Positions 41,452-50,506 of a stretch of DNA of 64,000 nucleotides are shown one piece after another. Source of the stretch: BOG-1112 sp964611335 (GTDB lineage: Bacteria; Bdellovibrionota_B; Oligoflexia; Oligoflexales; Bog-1112). The notes beneath the pieces were generated by a model. The model did not search any database and had not been told where the DNA came from. It worked only from the letters and a program-made list of their open reading frames with translations. A program made the translations under genes and the position numbers. Numbering within the stretch: position 1 is the stretch's first letter; every line of letters starts with the position of its first letter. The stretch spans positions 620,001-684,000 of the forward strand of contig CAZSXR010000002.1 of the NCBI GenBank assembly GCA_964611335.1, read 5' to 3'.

Positions 41452-42867
41452 ATGTCAGTTGTAAGTGAAAACTGGGGAAAAATAGTTCAGGTAATGGGGC
41501 CCGTTGTAGATGTTGCTTTTACTGGTAAATTGCCTCCAATTTTTAATGCATTGAAGCTGACCAACAAATTTATAAATGACCAAAAATTGAATCTGACCCT
41601 TGAAGTTGCAGGACACCTTGGAGATAACATTGTTCGTACTATTGCGATGGATAGTACCGATGGTTTAAGTCGAGGAGAAATGGTTCTTGATTCAGGGGAA
41701 CAGCTTTCAGTTCCTGTAGGGCCTGGTACACTTGGTCGTATTATGAACGTCATTGGAAGCCCCATTGACGAAGCTGGAGAGATTAAGTTTAAGAAAAAAT
41801 ATCCTATTCATAAATCTGCACCCAAACTCACAGATTTAAATACTAAACAGGAAATACTCGTAACAGGCATCAAAGTTGTGGATCTTATGGCCCCTCTGTT
41901 GAAGGGGGGAAAGATCGGTCTTTTCGGTGGTGCGGGTGTTGGTAAAACCGTTCTGATACAAGAGTTGATTCACAATGTTGCAACTCACCATGGGGGATAC
42001 TCTGTATTTGGTGGGGTTGGTGAAAGAACAAGAGAGGGAAATGACCTTTATCTTGAAATGAAAGAATCAGGGGTTTTGAGCAAAACGGCTCTGATATACG
42101 GTCAAATGAACGAGCCTCCTGGGGCGAGAGCACGTGTTGCTTTGAGCGCTTTATCTGTTGCAGAATATTTTAGAGATGAAGAAAATCAAGACGTACTTTT
42201 GTTCATCGATAATATCTTCCGTTTTACTCAGGCTGGTGCAGAAGTTTCTGCTCTTCTGGGACGTATTCCTTCGGCTGTAGGGTACCAACCAACTTTGGCC
42301 TCTGAAATGGGGGAACTTCAAGAGCGAATTGTTTCCACGAAGAACGGGTCTATTACCTCGATCCAGGCAATTTATGTTCCTGCTGATGACTATACAGATC
42401 CCGCACCCGCGACGACTTTCGGTCACTTGGATGCTTCCATTGTATTGGAGCGTTCTATCGCATCTTTGGGTATTTATCCCGCTGTGGATCCTCTTGCGAG
42501 TAGTTCAAGAATTTTAGATCCTGCAGTTGTAGGTGAAGAACACTATTCAGTTGCCCGAAATGTTCAGAAAGTCATACAGGGTTACAAAGACCTTAAAGAT
42601 ATTATTGCAATTTTAGGTATGGATGAATTGACAGAAGAGCAAAAATTAACTGTAGCGAGAGCTCGAAAAATCGAAAGATTCTTCAGCCAGCCTTTCTTTG
42701 TTGCTGAGCAGTTTACAGGAACTCCGGGTGTCTTTTCCGACTTGGATGAGACCATTAGAGGATTCCGAGAAATTCTTGAAGGCAAACATGATGGAATTCC
42801 TGAGCAAGCATTTCTTTACGCAGGATCCATAGAGGAAGTTGTTGAGAAAGCAAAAAAACTAAAATAG
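41452..42867 (+). CDS. atpD: ATP synthase subunit beta
   Basis: Catalytic F1 subunit. The 471-residue protein has Walker A GGAGVGKTVLIQEL, the catalytic GVGERTREGNDLY, Walker B DVLLFIDNIFRF, and the beta/DELSEED region read as LKDIIAILGMDELTEEQ. The ATG follows AAGGGG. Confidence 0.98.
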   Translation: MSVVSENWGKIVQVMGPVVDVAFTGKLPPIFNALKLTNKFINDQKLNLTLEVAGHLGDNIVRTIAMDSTDGLSRGEMVLDSGEQLSVPVGPGTLGRIMNVIGSPIDEAGEIKFKKKYPIHKSAPKLTDLNTKQEILVTGIKVVDLMAPLLKGGKIGLFGGAGVGKTVLIQELIHNVATHHGGYSVFGGVGERTREGNDLYLEMKESGVLSKTALIYGQMNEPPGARARVALSALSVAEYFRDEENQDVLLFIDNIFRFTQAGAEVSALLGRIPSAVGYQPTLASEMGELQERIVSTKNGSITSIQAIYVPADDYTDPAPATTFGHLDASIVLERSIASLGIYPAVDPLASSSRILDPAVVGEEHYSVARNVQKVIQGYKDLKDIIAILGMDELTEEQKLTVARARKIERFFSQPFFVAEQFTGTPGVFSDLDETIRGFREILEGKHDGIPEQAFLYAGSIEEVVEKAKKLK

Positions 42868-42882
42868 TTGGGTGACTTTAAA

Positions 42883-43299
42883 GTGTTTAATCTCAATATT
42901 TATACTCCGAACAAGATTGTCGGGACTTTTCAAGTCAAACATGTTCAGTTGCCTGGAGCCTATGGACGTATAGGCGTTGGCGTCAATCACGCACCATTGA
43001 TTTCAAAAATTCAATCTGGTGTTCTTTCTTTTGAAACGGAACAGAGTGAGAAGTACCGTTATTTTGTATCGACAGGAGTCGCTCATATTTCTAAAAACAA
43101 TCTCGATGTTTTGATAGAGAGTGCAGAGGCCCCTACAGATCTTGATAAAGAACGCGCAAAAAAAGCAGAGGAACGTGCTTTAAATAGATTGAAAAATTTA
43201 ACTCCCAATATCAATATTCCCCGAGCTTTGAGTTCTCTCGAAAGAGCGAGGCAAAGGATCATGCTTGCTGAGCAACCTGACGAGAGAAGTCCTTCTTAA
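42883..43299 (+). CDS. atpC: ATP synthase subunit epsilon
   Basis: Regulatory F1 subunit. The 138-residue protein has an N-terminal beta-sandwich (NLNIYTPNKIVG, LPGAYGRIGVGVNHAPLISKIQSGVL) and a C-terminal helical hairpin with the usual A-x-x-RA-x-x-RL spacing. GTG 42883 has GGTGA seven bases upstream and gives the family-like start; TTG 42868, directly on the atpD stop, would add five residues. It is the end of the operon. Confidence 0.93.
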   Translation: MFNLNIYTPNKIVGTFQVKHVQLPGAYGRIGVGVNHAPLISKIQSGVLSFETEQSEKYRYFVSTGVAHISKNNLDVLIESAEAPTDLDKERAKKAEERALNRLKNLTPNINIPRALSSLERARQRIMLAEQPDERSPS

Positions 43300-43419
43300 G
43301 TTATTCTTTCTGACTACTTCGATTCAAAACCCCTTTTTAAAAACTGCAATTCTGTGAAGGTTGTATACTCGTAAGGAGTAAGAAATGACTTTTAAAGCAG
43401 ATGTTTTGTGAGGTTATCT

Positions 43420-44385
43420 ATGGAAAACAATTATGTTCAAACACCAAACTCTTTGGATTTTCCCCAAGCGTCTTTACTTCTTACAGGGGCAACAGGATAT
43501 CTTGGAAGTAGAGTTGTAGAGCTTTTGAGTGAAGAAAACAGTGGAATTGTTGCAATCTATAGAAATCGAGTTCCCGATCCAAAAGCTAATCTCTATCCGA
43601 TTGCTGCTGATTTATTAAACAAAGACCTTCTTGCGGCTCCACTCAGAGGTATCCATACCGTTATCCACCTTGCATGGGAGAACAAAGCACCAATTTCAAA
43701 GTTAAAAGAGTTAGAAGGCCCTTTAAACGCGTTTGAAGAAACATCTAATACAAGAAGCCTCCGAAATCTTTTAGAGGCAATGGAAGCAGCAAAAACCCCT
43801 CGCATCATTTTTGTAAGCGCGGTGGGCGCTCACAGAGACACGAAAGAACCTTTTTTAAGGGAAAAATACAAATGTGAGCAGATGATTATCAACTCGGCTG
43901 TAAAGGAGAAGATCATAATTCGAATCTCTCCACTCTTTGGCCATCATAGAGACGGCGGATTTGTTCAAGTTGTTAAAAAATTTATGAAATATCAATTTTT
44001 TTATCCTTTTCCCAATTATAAGGATCCGATAAGCCCCCTTCATGTGGACGATCTTATCGACCTCATCTCAAAATGCACCAAGGTTAAAATGTATGATTTT
44101 TGTGCAATTGTGGATCTAGTGGGCGGTGAGCTTTATAGCGCCTCACAAATATTCAATATCGTTGCGCGTCAACAAAATAAAAATATGTTTGCAGTTGGTA
44201 CTTTTATTGGAAATGGTTTTATTAAATTTATTGAAAGAAAAAATGAAAAACAGGAATTAAAAATTTCAGATTATTTTGTTTTGGGAAGTCGAATTGAAAA
44301 AAAAATTCGACACAAAAATCCACTTTCAAAATTGTTGCCTGAAAAATGTAGAGCGTTTAAAGAAGAATATTTTTCTGCGAGTTGA
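43420..44385 (+). CDS. Atypical SDR / NAD-dependent epimerase-like protein
   Basis: The 321-residue protein has the extended-SDR nucleotide fold: LLTGATGYLGSRVVELL, a central HTVIHLAWE strand, and IIFVSAVGAHRD. The Y-x3-K dyad is replaced by a REKYKCEQ segment, as in the NmrA/NDUFA9-like atypical SDRs. The late ISPLHVDDLIDLI is typical of these. ATG 43420 has GAGG six bases upstream. Function unknown; it may bind NAD(P) to stabilise a complex instead of catalysing. It converges on ftsZ with only 12 bases between the stops. Confidence 0.7.
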   Translation: MENNYVQTPNSLDFPQASLLLTGATGYLGSRVVELLSEENSGIVAIYRNRVPDPKANLYPIAADLLNKDLLAAPLRGIHTVIHLAWENKAPISKLKELEGPLNAFEETSNTRSLRNLLEAMEAAKTPRIIFVSAVGAHRDTKEPFLREKYKCEQMIINSAVKEKIIIRISPLFGHHRDGGFVQVVKKFMKYQFFYPFPNYKDPISPLHVDDLIDLISKCTKVKMYDFCAIVDLVGGELYSASQIFNIVARQQNKNMFAVGTFIGNGFIKFIERKNEKQELKISDYFVLGSRIEKKIRHKNPLSKLLPEKCRAFKEEYFSAS

Positions 44386-44397
44386 TTAGAAAAATAT

Positions 44398-45816
44398 TTA
44401 TATTTGTGAGTGATCTTCTTTTCGTAGAAAGCTTGGTATATCTAGATTATCGCTGTTGCTGTGAAGACTCACTCTTTCAGCAAGATCTAAAGCCTCATCA
44501 ATTTTTTTATCAATATCCATGCGGAGGGATTCAGCATCTTGGATATTCATGTTGAGACTTTCGATCTCAGTTTTTTTGATTTCAACTGGACATTGCATAG
44601 GTGTTTGTGTTGAGTTTTGTGATTGGATTTCAGGCTCATTTGCTAAAATAGGAGTCGTTATTTCGCTTTTAATGTGGGAGAAAGAAAAACTATATCCTTT
44701 GGAATCTAGTTCTCGAACTTTGTCTTCAGTTTGTTGTTTGACATCGTCTAGATGTGTTGGTGTGAATGGGTTTGATTTGACTGCTCCTCTTAACTTATAG
44801 ACATCTTGTTCTGCGTATCGAGATCTCATCATAGGTTTAGTTGCAGTGATTTTTTCATCAGAATCAAATCCAGTTGCTATGACAGTAACTCGAATTTCAT
44901 CTGTCATTTTTGGATCTATGACCGCACCAAAAATAATATTTGCATCTTCATGTGCAGATTCTTGGATGATTGTACAAGCTTCGTTGACTTCTAATAGAGA
45001 GATATTTTCACCTGCTGTTATGTTGATGAGAATTCCTGAGGCTCCATCTATGTCTATATCGTCTAACAAAGGTGAGGAAATCGCTTGATTTGCGGCATCT
45101 ACAGCGCGGTTTTTCCCTGATGCATAACCAATACCCATCAATGCTTGACCGGTGCTTGACATAATTGTTTTTACATCTGCGAAATCAACATTGATTGTTC
45201 CTGGGATATTAATGATGTCGCTTATACCACGAACTGCATTAACAAGAACGTTGTCCGCGAGTTTGAAGGCGCCAATAAGACTAAGATCAGGAGTTGCTAT
45301 TTCGAGAAGTCTTTCGTTTGGAATAACAATGAGAGTATCTACATTTTCTCTGAGTCTTTCGATGCCTATTTCAGCGTGTGTTCTTCTGCGTTTGCCTTCG
45401 AATAAGAATGGACGTGTTACGACGGCTACAGTAAGAGCTCCTTGATCTCTTGCTATTTGTGCAACAACAGAGGCACCTCCTGTTCCTGTTCCACCACCCA
45501 TTCCTGCTGTTATAAAAACCATGTCAGCGCCTGCAAGAGCTTCCTGTATTTCATGTCTATCTTCTAATGCTGCATCACGTCCGACGCTTGGATCTGAACC
45601 AGCTCCAAGACCTTTGGTAAGTTCTTTTCCAATTTGAATTTTGTTAGGAGCTAGAGATGTCTTGAGTGATTGCATATCCGTATTCACTGCAATGAACTCA
45701 ACTCCTTCAATTTTTTCTTTAATCATTGTGCTGACAGCGTTTGTTCCACCCCCTCCAATTCCTATCACCTTAATTTTTGCTGCAGGGGATTCCATATCGA
45801 GGAAATTGAAACTCAT
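44398..45816 (-). CDS. ftsZ: Cell division GTPase FtsZ
   Basis: Tubulin homologue that forms the Z ring. The 472-residue protein has IGIGGGGTNAVSTM, the tubulin signature AGMGGGTGTGGA, and RPFLFEGKRR. The long acidic linker ends in the conserved C-terminal peptide LDIPSFLRK that binds FtsA. The linker makes it longer than E. coli FtsZ (383). It has its own consensus promoter (see 45853-45882) although it follows ftsA in the dcw cluster. Confidence 0.97.
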   Translation of the reverse strand: MSFNFLDMESPAAKIKVIGIGGGGTNAVSTMIKEKIEGVEFIAVNTDMQSLKTSLAPNKIQIGKELTKGLGAGSDPSVGRDAALEDRHEIQEALAGADMVFITAGMGGGTGTGGASVVAQIARDQGALTVAVVTRPFLFEGKRRRTHAEIGIERLRENVDTLIVIPNERLLEIATPDLSLIGAFKLADNVLVNAVRGISDIINIPGTINVDFADVKTIMSSTGQALMGIGYASGKNRAVDAANQAISSPLLDDIDIDGASGILINITAGENISLLEVNEACTIIQESAHEDANIIFGAVIDPKMTDEIRVTVIATGFDSDEKITATKPMMRSRYAEQDVYKLRGAVKSNPFTPTHLDDVKQQTEDKVRELDSKGYSFSFSHIKSEITTPILANEPEIQSQNSTQTPMQCPVEIKKTEIESLNMNIQDAESLRMDIDKKIDEALDLAERVSLHSNSDNLDIPSFLRKEDHSQI

Positions 45817-45852
45817 AAGTTTACCTCGTTAAAAATTTAGTAGCTCATTAAA

Positions 45853-45882
45853 ATTATAGAAATATCAGCATTCAAGTGTCAA
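45853..45882 (-). promoter_or_regulatory. Consensus sigma-70-type promoter of ftsZ
   Basis: On the minus strand, TTGACA (45882-45877) and TATAAT (45858-45853) are both perfect consensus hexamers, 18 bases apart, ending 37 bases before the ftsZ ATG. This should give ftsZ strong transcription independent of the upstream cluster. Confidence 0.75.
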
Positions 45883-45895
45883 CATGTTGACACTT
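45874..45895. promoter_or_regulatory. 22-bp perfect palindrome over the ftsZ -35 box
   Basis: Arms AAGTGTCAACA and TGTTGACACTT are exact reverse complements with no spacer. The right arm, read on the minus strand, contains the -35 hexamer. A dimeric regulator bound here would block or modulate the ftsZ promoter. No known operator consensus was recognised. Confidence 0.7.
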
Positions 45896-45978
45896 ATTAT
45901 CTTCGGGATTTTTTTGAATTCAAGGTGTAGAGAATCAATAGAATTGATGATTCTTTTATAAATAGATAAATTGTTAAA

Positions 45979-47187
45979 TCAGTAAAGTTCTTTAACCCAA
46001 TTGACTATACGTAAAAAGGAGTTTCCAAAGAGACCTGTTCTCATTTCCATAAAACTTGTATTTGATTCAGAATATTCTTTATAGAGCAGCCCTAGTACCG
46101 TTGCGTATTTAGAAGGTAATTTCGAATATTCTTCTGTGGCTAGATTTTTTTTGAAAACAGGGTCTATCTTATCTACAGGCATGCGAAGAACTTCTTGAAA
46201 AACATTTCGAATGCCCAGAATGTCTGATCCTCCACCAGTTAAAATGACACCTCCTTGAATAAAGGGTTTTAGCGCAGAAATCTCTTTTTGAACAAGTCCT
46301 GCAAGTTCTACTATTCGAGCATGCAGAATGTCGTAGAGTTGTTCAGGGTTAATTTTGCAGGCTTGTCCCTGAAAGTCTCGAATCTCCCATGAAAATGCCG
46401 AAGAATTGTTTGAGAGACCTGCAGCTATTTTGATTCTTTCTGCTTCATCAAAGGGAAGGCCTAGGCCGATTGAGATGTCTTTGGTCATAAGATTTCCACC
46501 AATTGCAACAGTGAATACCTTTGAAGGTTTTCCGTTCATAAAAACCATACCATCGGTAGTTCCTCCACCAATATCTAGAAGGACTATACCTAGGTCTTTT
46601 CTTGGTGGGTCTATTGTTACCAAAGAGGAGGCGTATTGTTCTGAAACAAGGCTTTGAACTTTAACCCCACAGCTATTGCATAATCGAACAAGATCTGAAA
46701 GGTAGAATCTATCTGCTTCAATGACAAAAAATTTGGCACCTAGATGAGTCCCTGAAAAGCCTATAGGATTGATAATCCATTCGCGATCATCGATTTGATA
46801 ACCATATGGAGAAATATGAATAAGCTCTCTTTTTTCATTGTGATTTTCGAATTGAATTTGTTCTTTTATTTTTTCAAGTGTTTTGGGCTTAATGATGCGA
46901 TCGTGATCTATTGGTACTTGTACAGTTACAAATCCACTCTTTAAATGCGTCCCCGATACACCCAAGGAGACTTTATCGATTTTGCAATTGAATTCTTTTT
47001 CTCCAAGGTCGATAAGGGTTGCGAGCGCTTTCTGTGCAGCATAAAAATCTGAAATCATCCCTCTGCTCATTCCTTGGGAACTAACCATAACGGTGTCTAT
47101 GGTTATCTGTGGTTCTTTGTGCGAGAGTTGTAAAAACCCCAGACAAAATTTTGTCGTTCCTAGATCGATGGCAAAAATTTTATCCAT
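45979..47187 (-). CDS. ftsA: Cell division protein FtsA
   Basis: Actin-like membrane tether for the Z ring. The 402-residue protein has IFAIDLGTTKFCLG at the start, the DIGGGTTDGMVF phosphate loop, and VILTGGGSDILGI; an amphipathic-helix-like end (GNSFLRIVNWVKELY) fits membrane targeting. ATG 47187 has GAGGG seven bases upstream; an earlier frame start at 47241 would overlap ftsQ. It is ten bases from ftsQ. Confidence 0.95.
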   Translation of the reverse strand: MDKIFAIDLGTTKFCLGFLQLSHKEPQITIDTVMVSSQGMSRGMISDFYAAQKALATLIDLGEKEFNCKIDKVSLGVSGTHLKSGFVTVQVPIDHDRIIKPKTLEKIKEQIQFENHNEKRELIHISPYGYQIDDREWIINPIGFSGTHLGAKFFVIEADRFYLSDLVRLCNSCGVKVQSLVSEQYASSLVTIDPPRKDLGIVLLDIGGGTTDGMVFMNGKPSKVFTVAIGGNLMTKDISIGLGLPFDEAERIKIAAGLSNNSSAFSWEIRDFQGQACKINPEQLYDILHARIVELAGLVQKEISALKPFIQGGVILTGGGSDILGIRNVFQEVLRMPVDKIDPVFKKNLATEEYSKLPSKYATVLGLLYKEYSESNTSFMEMRTGLFGNSFLRIVNWVKELY

Positions 47188-47197
47188 TATGGGTCCC

Positions 47198-48028
47198 TCA
47201 TAATCGTGATTCTTTAATGAAAGCCTTGTCGGCGTAATCAACTTCTATGTATTCTAAATTTTTATGACTTTTTTTAGCCTCTTCTTGGATTTTCCCAAGA
47301 CGTGTAAATTGCTGTGTAAAGGGTGGAAATCCGAAAACTATATTCAAATTCGAGTTTTCAACTTTTGCAAAAAATCCTCTGTATTTTTTATATTCTATGG
47401 AAGTAAAATGGAGAGAGTTTTTTTCAGCTAGTTCAAGAAGGTTGATTGCGTCATAAATTATGATTTTATCTTTTTTTGTAAGAGCTGAATCCTCTAGAGG
47501 TATTCCAGTTAAAATAGTTTGAAATTTTGGTTTAAAATTGGAGTCTTCATAAATCTCGGCGTCTTTCGATATAACTTTATTCCCATTTTCTGAAAGCCTC
47601 ATGATGGGGATTCTAGGTTTTAAAGTAACAATAAGCTTGTTTTCAGGTGTAAGAAAAATATGGACTTGTGCAAATCCTTCTTTTTTTTGAATGACTTTTG
47701 CTAGATCTGCTAATGCCTCAAAGCGAGGAAGCTCTTTTAAAGTTGTTCCCATTCTTTCATACAAAATTGCTTTTAACGATTCGGAGAATTCCCCTTCAAA
47801 GAGAATTCTATAGTTATCGTGGCTCAAATTTAATTCTGATGGAGTGGCTTTTTTAAACAGATGAAAAAGGTACAAAAATCCTAAAAATATGAGAATTCCG
47901 AAGGGGGCAATTAATATTTTACGAGTAAAAGCATGAGATAAAATGAACGGTTTTTGGAATTGAATTTGTTGGCTTTGTAGGACTGTAGCTAACCTAGCCT
48001 TTCTCTTAATTTGAAGGCCAAACGCCAT
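47198..48028 (-). CDS. ftsQ: Cell division protein FtsQ
   Basis: Bitopic inner-membrane divisome protein. The 276-residue protein has a cytoplasmic basic tail, one helix (ILIAPFGILIFLGFLYLFHLF), a POTRA-like region (YERMGTTLKELPRFEALADLAKVIQKKEGFAQVHI) and a C-terminal beta domain. It overlaps murC by 40 bases. ATG 48028 has AGGTG upstream. Sequence is divergent, as usual for FtsQ; position between murC and ftsA supports the name. Confidence 0.85.
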   Translation of the reverse strand: MAFGLQIKRKARLATVLQSQQIQFQKPFILSHAFTRKILIAPFGILIFLGFLYLFHLFKKATPSELNLSHDNYRILFEGEFSESLKAILYERMGTTLKELPRFEALADLAKVIQKKEGFAQVHIFLTPENKLIVTLKPRIPIMRLSENGNKVISKDAEIYEDSNFKPKFQTILTGIPLEDSALTKKDKIIIYDAINLLELAEKNSLHFTSIEYKKYRGFFAKVENSNLNIVFGFPPFTQQFTRLGKIQEEAKKSHKNLEYIEVDYADKAFIKESRL

Positions 48029-49392
48029 ACGTCACCTGCCCCTAATGTGATGATGATCGTGTTCTCTTTTATAACTGAGATGACTTTTTCTTGTGCGCTA
48101 TCAAAATTCGAAGCAAAGGAGCATTCAATTTTTGAAACCTTTTCAATATCTGATACGAGAGTTTCCAGTGCTACAGGGTTTGAATCCTCTTCTCCTGAGC
48201 TATATATGGGCAAAACGACCACTGAATTAGCATTCGAAAAAGATCCCACAAAATTATTGTACAACGTTTTTATCCTGCTATAACGATGTGGCTGAAAAAT
48301 TACGACAATATTGCTTTCAGGGCATGAAGAACGGAGAGCTTGGAGTACGGATTGTATCTTTGTCGGATTGTGGGCGTAGTCATCATAGATGGTGAGTTGT
48401 GGTGAGTTGAAAATTAATTCTAAGCGTCTTTTAACCCCTGAGAAGCCATCAAAAGCTTCAACAACATTTTTCATATCAAGACCTAATGCCAAAGAACTTG
48501 CAATTGCTGCAAGGGCATTTTCCACATTATGTTGTCCAATTGTTTTCGTGTGAACTTTATATGTCTTAGATCCTACTTCCACTAAGAAATAACTTTCTCT
48601 ATTTTTGCAAATATACTGAGATCCTCTTACTTCAGATGGAATATTATAGGCATAGCTAAGTTTCTTCCCCTTAAAAGAGTTACTCAGTTGAACGCAATGA
48701 GGATCCGAGGCATTCAAAATGGCGCACCCATCTTTTTGGATGTTAGAAAGATAATTTTCAAAAGTGGTGTAAATATGAGAGTGATCTCGGAAATAATCCA
48801 TATGATCATAATCAACACTGGTCAGAACGCCTACGTAAGGTTGATATTTTAAAAAAGATCCATCCGACTCATCTGCTTCTACAATAGCAAATTCTCCTTT
48901 TCCACAAAGAGCTAAGCTATTAAAATTTCTTAATCCGGCACCTATGATAGCTAAAGGATCTTTACCTAGTTGTGAAAGTAAATAAGCAATCATAGATGAC
49001 GTCGTAGATTTTCCGTTTGTTCCAGCTACGCAAACAGCCTTCTCTCTTGTAGAGATGAAGTAGTTAAGAAGATCAGACCTATGGAGAATTGTAAGACCTA
49101 GACGGTTTGCTTCTTGCAATTCTGAATTTGTATTCTTAATAGCAGAAGAAATGACAATGATTGGGTTTTCAGAACCTTTTATATTTTTTTTTGAATGCCC
49201 AATAGTTAGGTTTATTCCTAGATTTTGCAAATAATTTACAGTGTCTGAACGGGATTGATCACTGCCCGATATTGAAAAACCTAGTTTATATGCCACTTCA
49301 GCTAGAGGAGCCATTCCGCTTCCTCCAATGCCAATGAAGTGAATTTTAGAATGATGCGATAGTAGAAGATTTGCGTTGAGAGTAGCTTTCAT
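47989..49392 (-). CDS. murC: UDP-N-acetylmuramate--L-alanine ligase
   Basis: Adds L-Ala to UDP-MurNAc. The 467-residue Mur ligase has HFIGIGGSGMAPLAEV (UDP-binding loop), the ATP loop VAGTNGKSTTSSMIA, EADESDGSFL, and the substrate region YDDYAHNPTKI, with HRYSR. ATG 49392 follows AAGGACAGG. It overlaps ftsW by 47 bases and ftsQ by 40. murG and murB, often neighbours, are absent here. Confidence 0.95.
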   Translation of the reverse strand: MKATLNANLLLSHHSKIHFIGIGGSGMAPLAEVAYKLGFSISGSDQSRSDTVNYLQNLGINLTIGHSKKNIKGSENPIIVISSAIKNTNSELQEANRLGLTILHRSDLLNYFISTREKAVCVAGTNGKSTTSSMIAYLLSQLGKDPLAIIGAGLRNFNSLALCGKGEFAIVEADESDGSFLKYQPYVGVLTSVDYDHMDYFRDHSHIYTTFENYLSNIQKDGCAILNASDPHCVQLSNSFKGKKLSYAYNIPSEVRGSQYICKNRESYFLVEVGSKTYKVHTKTIGQHNVENALAAIASSLALGLDMKNVVEAFDGFSGVKRRLELIFNSPQLTIYDDYAHNPTKIQSVLQALRSSCPESNIVVIFQPHRYSRIKTLYNNFVGSFSNANSVVVLPIYSSGEEDSNPVALETLVSDIEKVSKIECSFASNFDSAQEKVISVIKENTIIITLGAGDVWRLAFKLRERLG

Positions 49393-50506
49393 TGGAACCT
49401 GTCCTTGTTGATTCACGACCAATGCGAGCTATTACACCGACTAAGAAGAAAAAAACAAGTAAAGAACTAAGGCCGCTGCTAAGAAAGGGTAATGTAATAC
49501 CTTTTGTAGGGAGCATGCCCATGACTACAGCAATATTAAAGAGGGACTGTACTGCAAGTAGGCTGCTGAGTCCGAATGCTAAAAATTGTTGGTATCTATC
49601 CTTTACTGAAAAGGTAATGATCCAACCACAGAGAACGATGAGAAAAAAGGATAAGCAAACAAATAAAGTACCAATATATCCACTCTCTTCTGCTATTACA
49701 GAAAGAATAAAGTCTGTATGCGCTTCAGGGAGAAAAAACAGTTTTTGTTTCGAAGATCCAAAACCAACACCCCATAGCCCTCCATTTCGGAATGCTAGAA
49801 AACTTTGAACTATTTGAAATCCCTCTCGTTGAACATTCGACCAAGGATCTAAAAAGCTTAAAATTCGTTTTAATCTATAGGGAGCTGTCAAAATGGCTGT
49901 CCCCAAAATGACGAGACCTGCCCCGCACGATGCCATAAGAAATTTACGAGAAAGACCCGCAACATAAAGCATAAGTATGCACAGTAAAATAAGCAGAGCA
50001 GAACTTCCAAAATCAGGTTCGCGAAGTAAGAAAATACAAAATAAGGCGAGGACAATAAAATTGGGAGCTAACCCTGCAGAGAAATTATTGATGTTGGAAT
50101 GTTTTCTGCTGAGATTTTTAGCAAGAAAAAAAACCATCGCAATTTTTGCTATTTCGCTAGGTTGAATACGTATTCCAAAAAAATTTATCCATCTTAAAGC
50201 TCCTCCGACTTTGCTATACATTCCTGGAACAAAAACAAGAGCAAGGCTTAATAAAGAAAGTCCGGTGAGAGGTAAAGTTAAACGTGAAATCCATTGAAAG
50301 GGAACGTTATATAATACAAGAACGATAAGATATCCTGTTAAAATTGCTAGAAGCTGTTTCTTTAAAAAAAATTGGGGTTCTTGATAGAGTTCTACACCCT
50401 TAAGGGCAGATGCTGCATAGATTGCTAATAGGCTATACAAAGTTAAAAAACAAGTAACCGTAATGAGGATGTGTTCAGCTTTTTTTAAATTTGGGAAGGG
50501 GTTCAT
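49346..50506 (-). CDS. ftsW: Lipid II polymerase FtsW (SEDS family)
   Basis: Septal glycan polymerase, paired with FtsI. The 386-residue protein has ten helices and the SEDS marks: QRPEQ-like IQPSEIAKIAMVFFLAKNLS, LREPDFGSSALL with the catalytic Asp, and the extracellular loop QIVQSFLAFRNGGLWGVGFGSSKQKLFFLPEAHTDFILSVIAEE. The C-terminal tail is basic and overlaps the murC start. Confidence 0.95.
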   Translation of the reverse strand: MNPFPNLKKAEHILITVTCFLTLYSLLAIYAASALKGVELYQEPQFFLKKQLLAILTGYLIVLVLYNVPFQWISRLTLPLTGLSLLSLALVFVPGMYSKVGGALRWINFFGIRIQPSEIAKIAMVFFLAKNLSRKHSNINNFSAGLAPNFIVLALFCIFLLREPDFGSSALLILLCILMLYVAGLSRKFLMASCGAGLVILGTAILTAPYRLKRILSFLDPWSNVQREGFQIVQSFLAFRNGGLWGVGFGSSKQKLFFLPEAHTDFILSVIAEESGYIGTLFVCLSFFLIVLCGWIITFSVKDRYQQFLAFGLSSLLAVQSLFNIAVVMGMLPTKGITLPFLSSGLSSLLVFFFLVGVIARIGRESTRTGSNESYSQRKSSTIASF

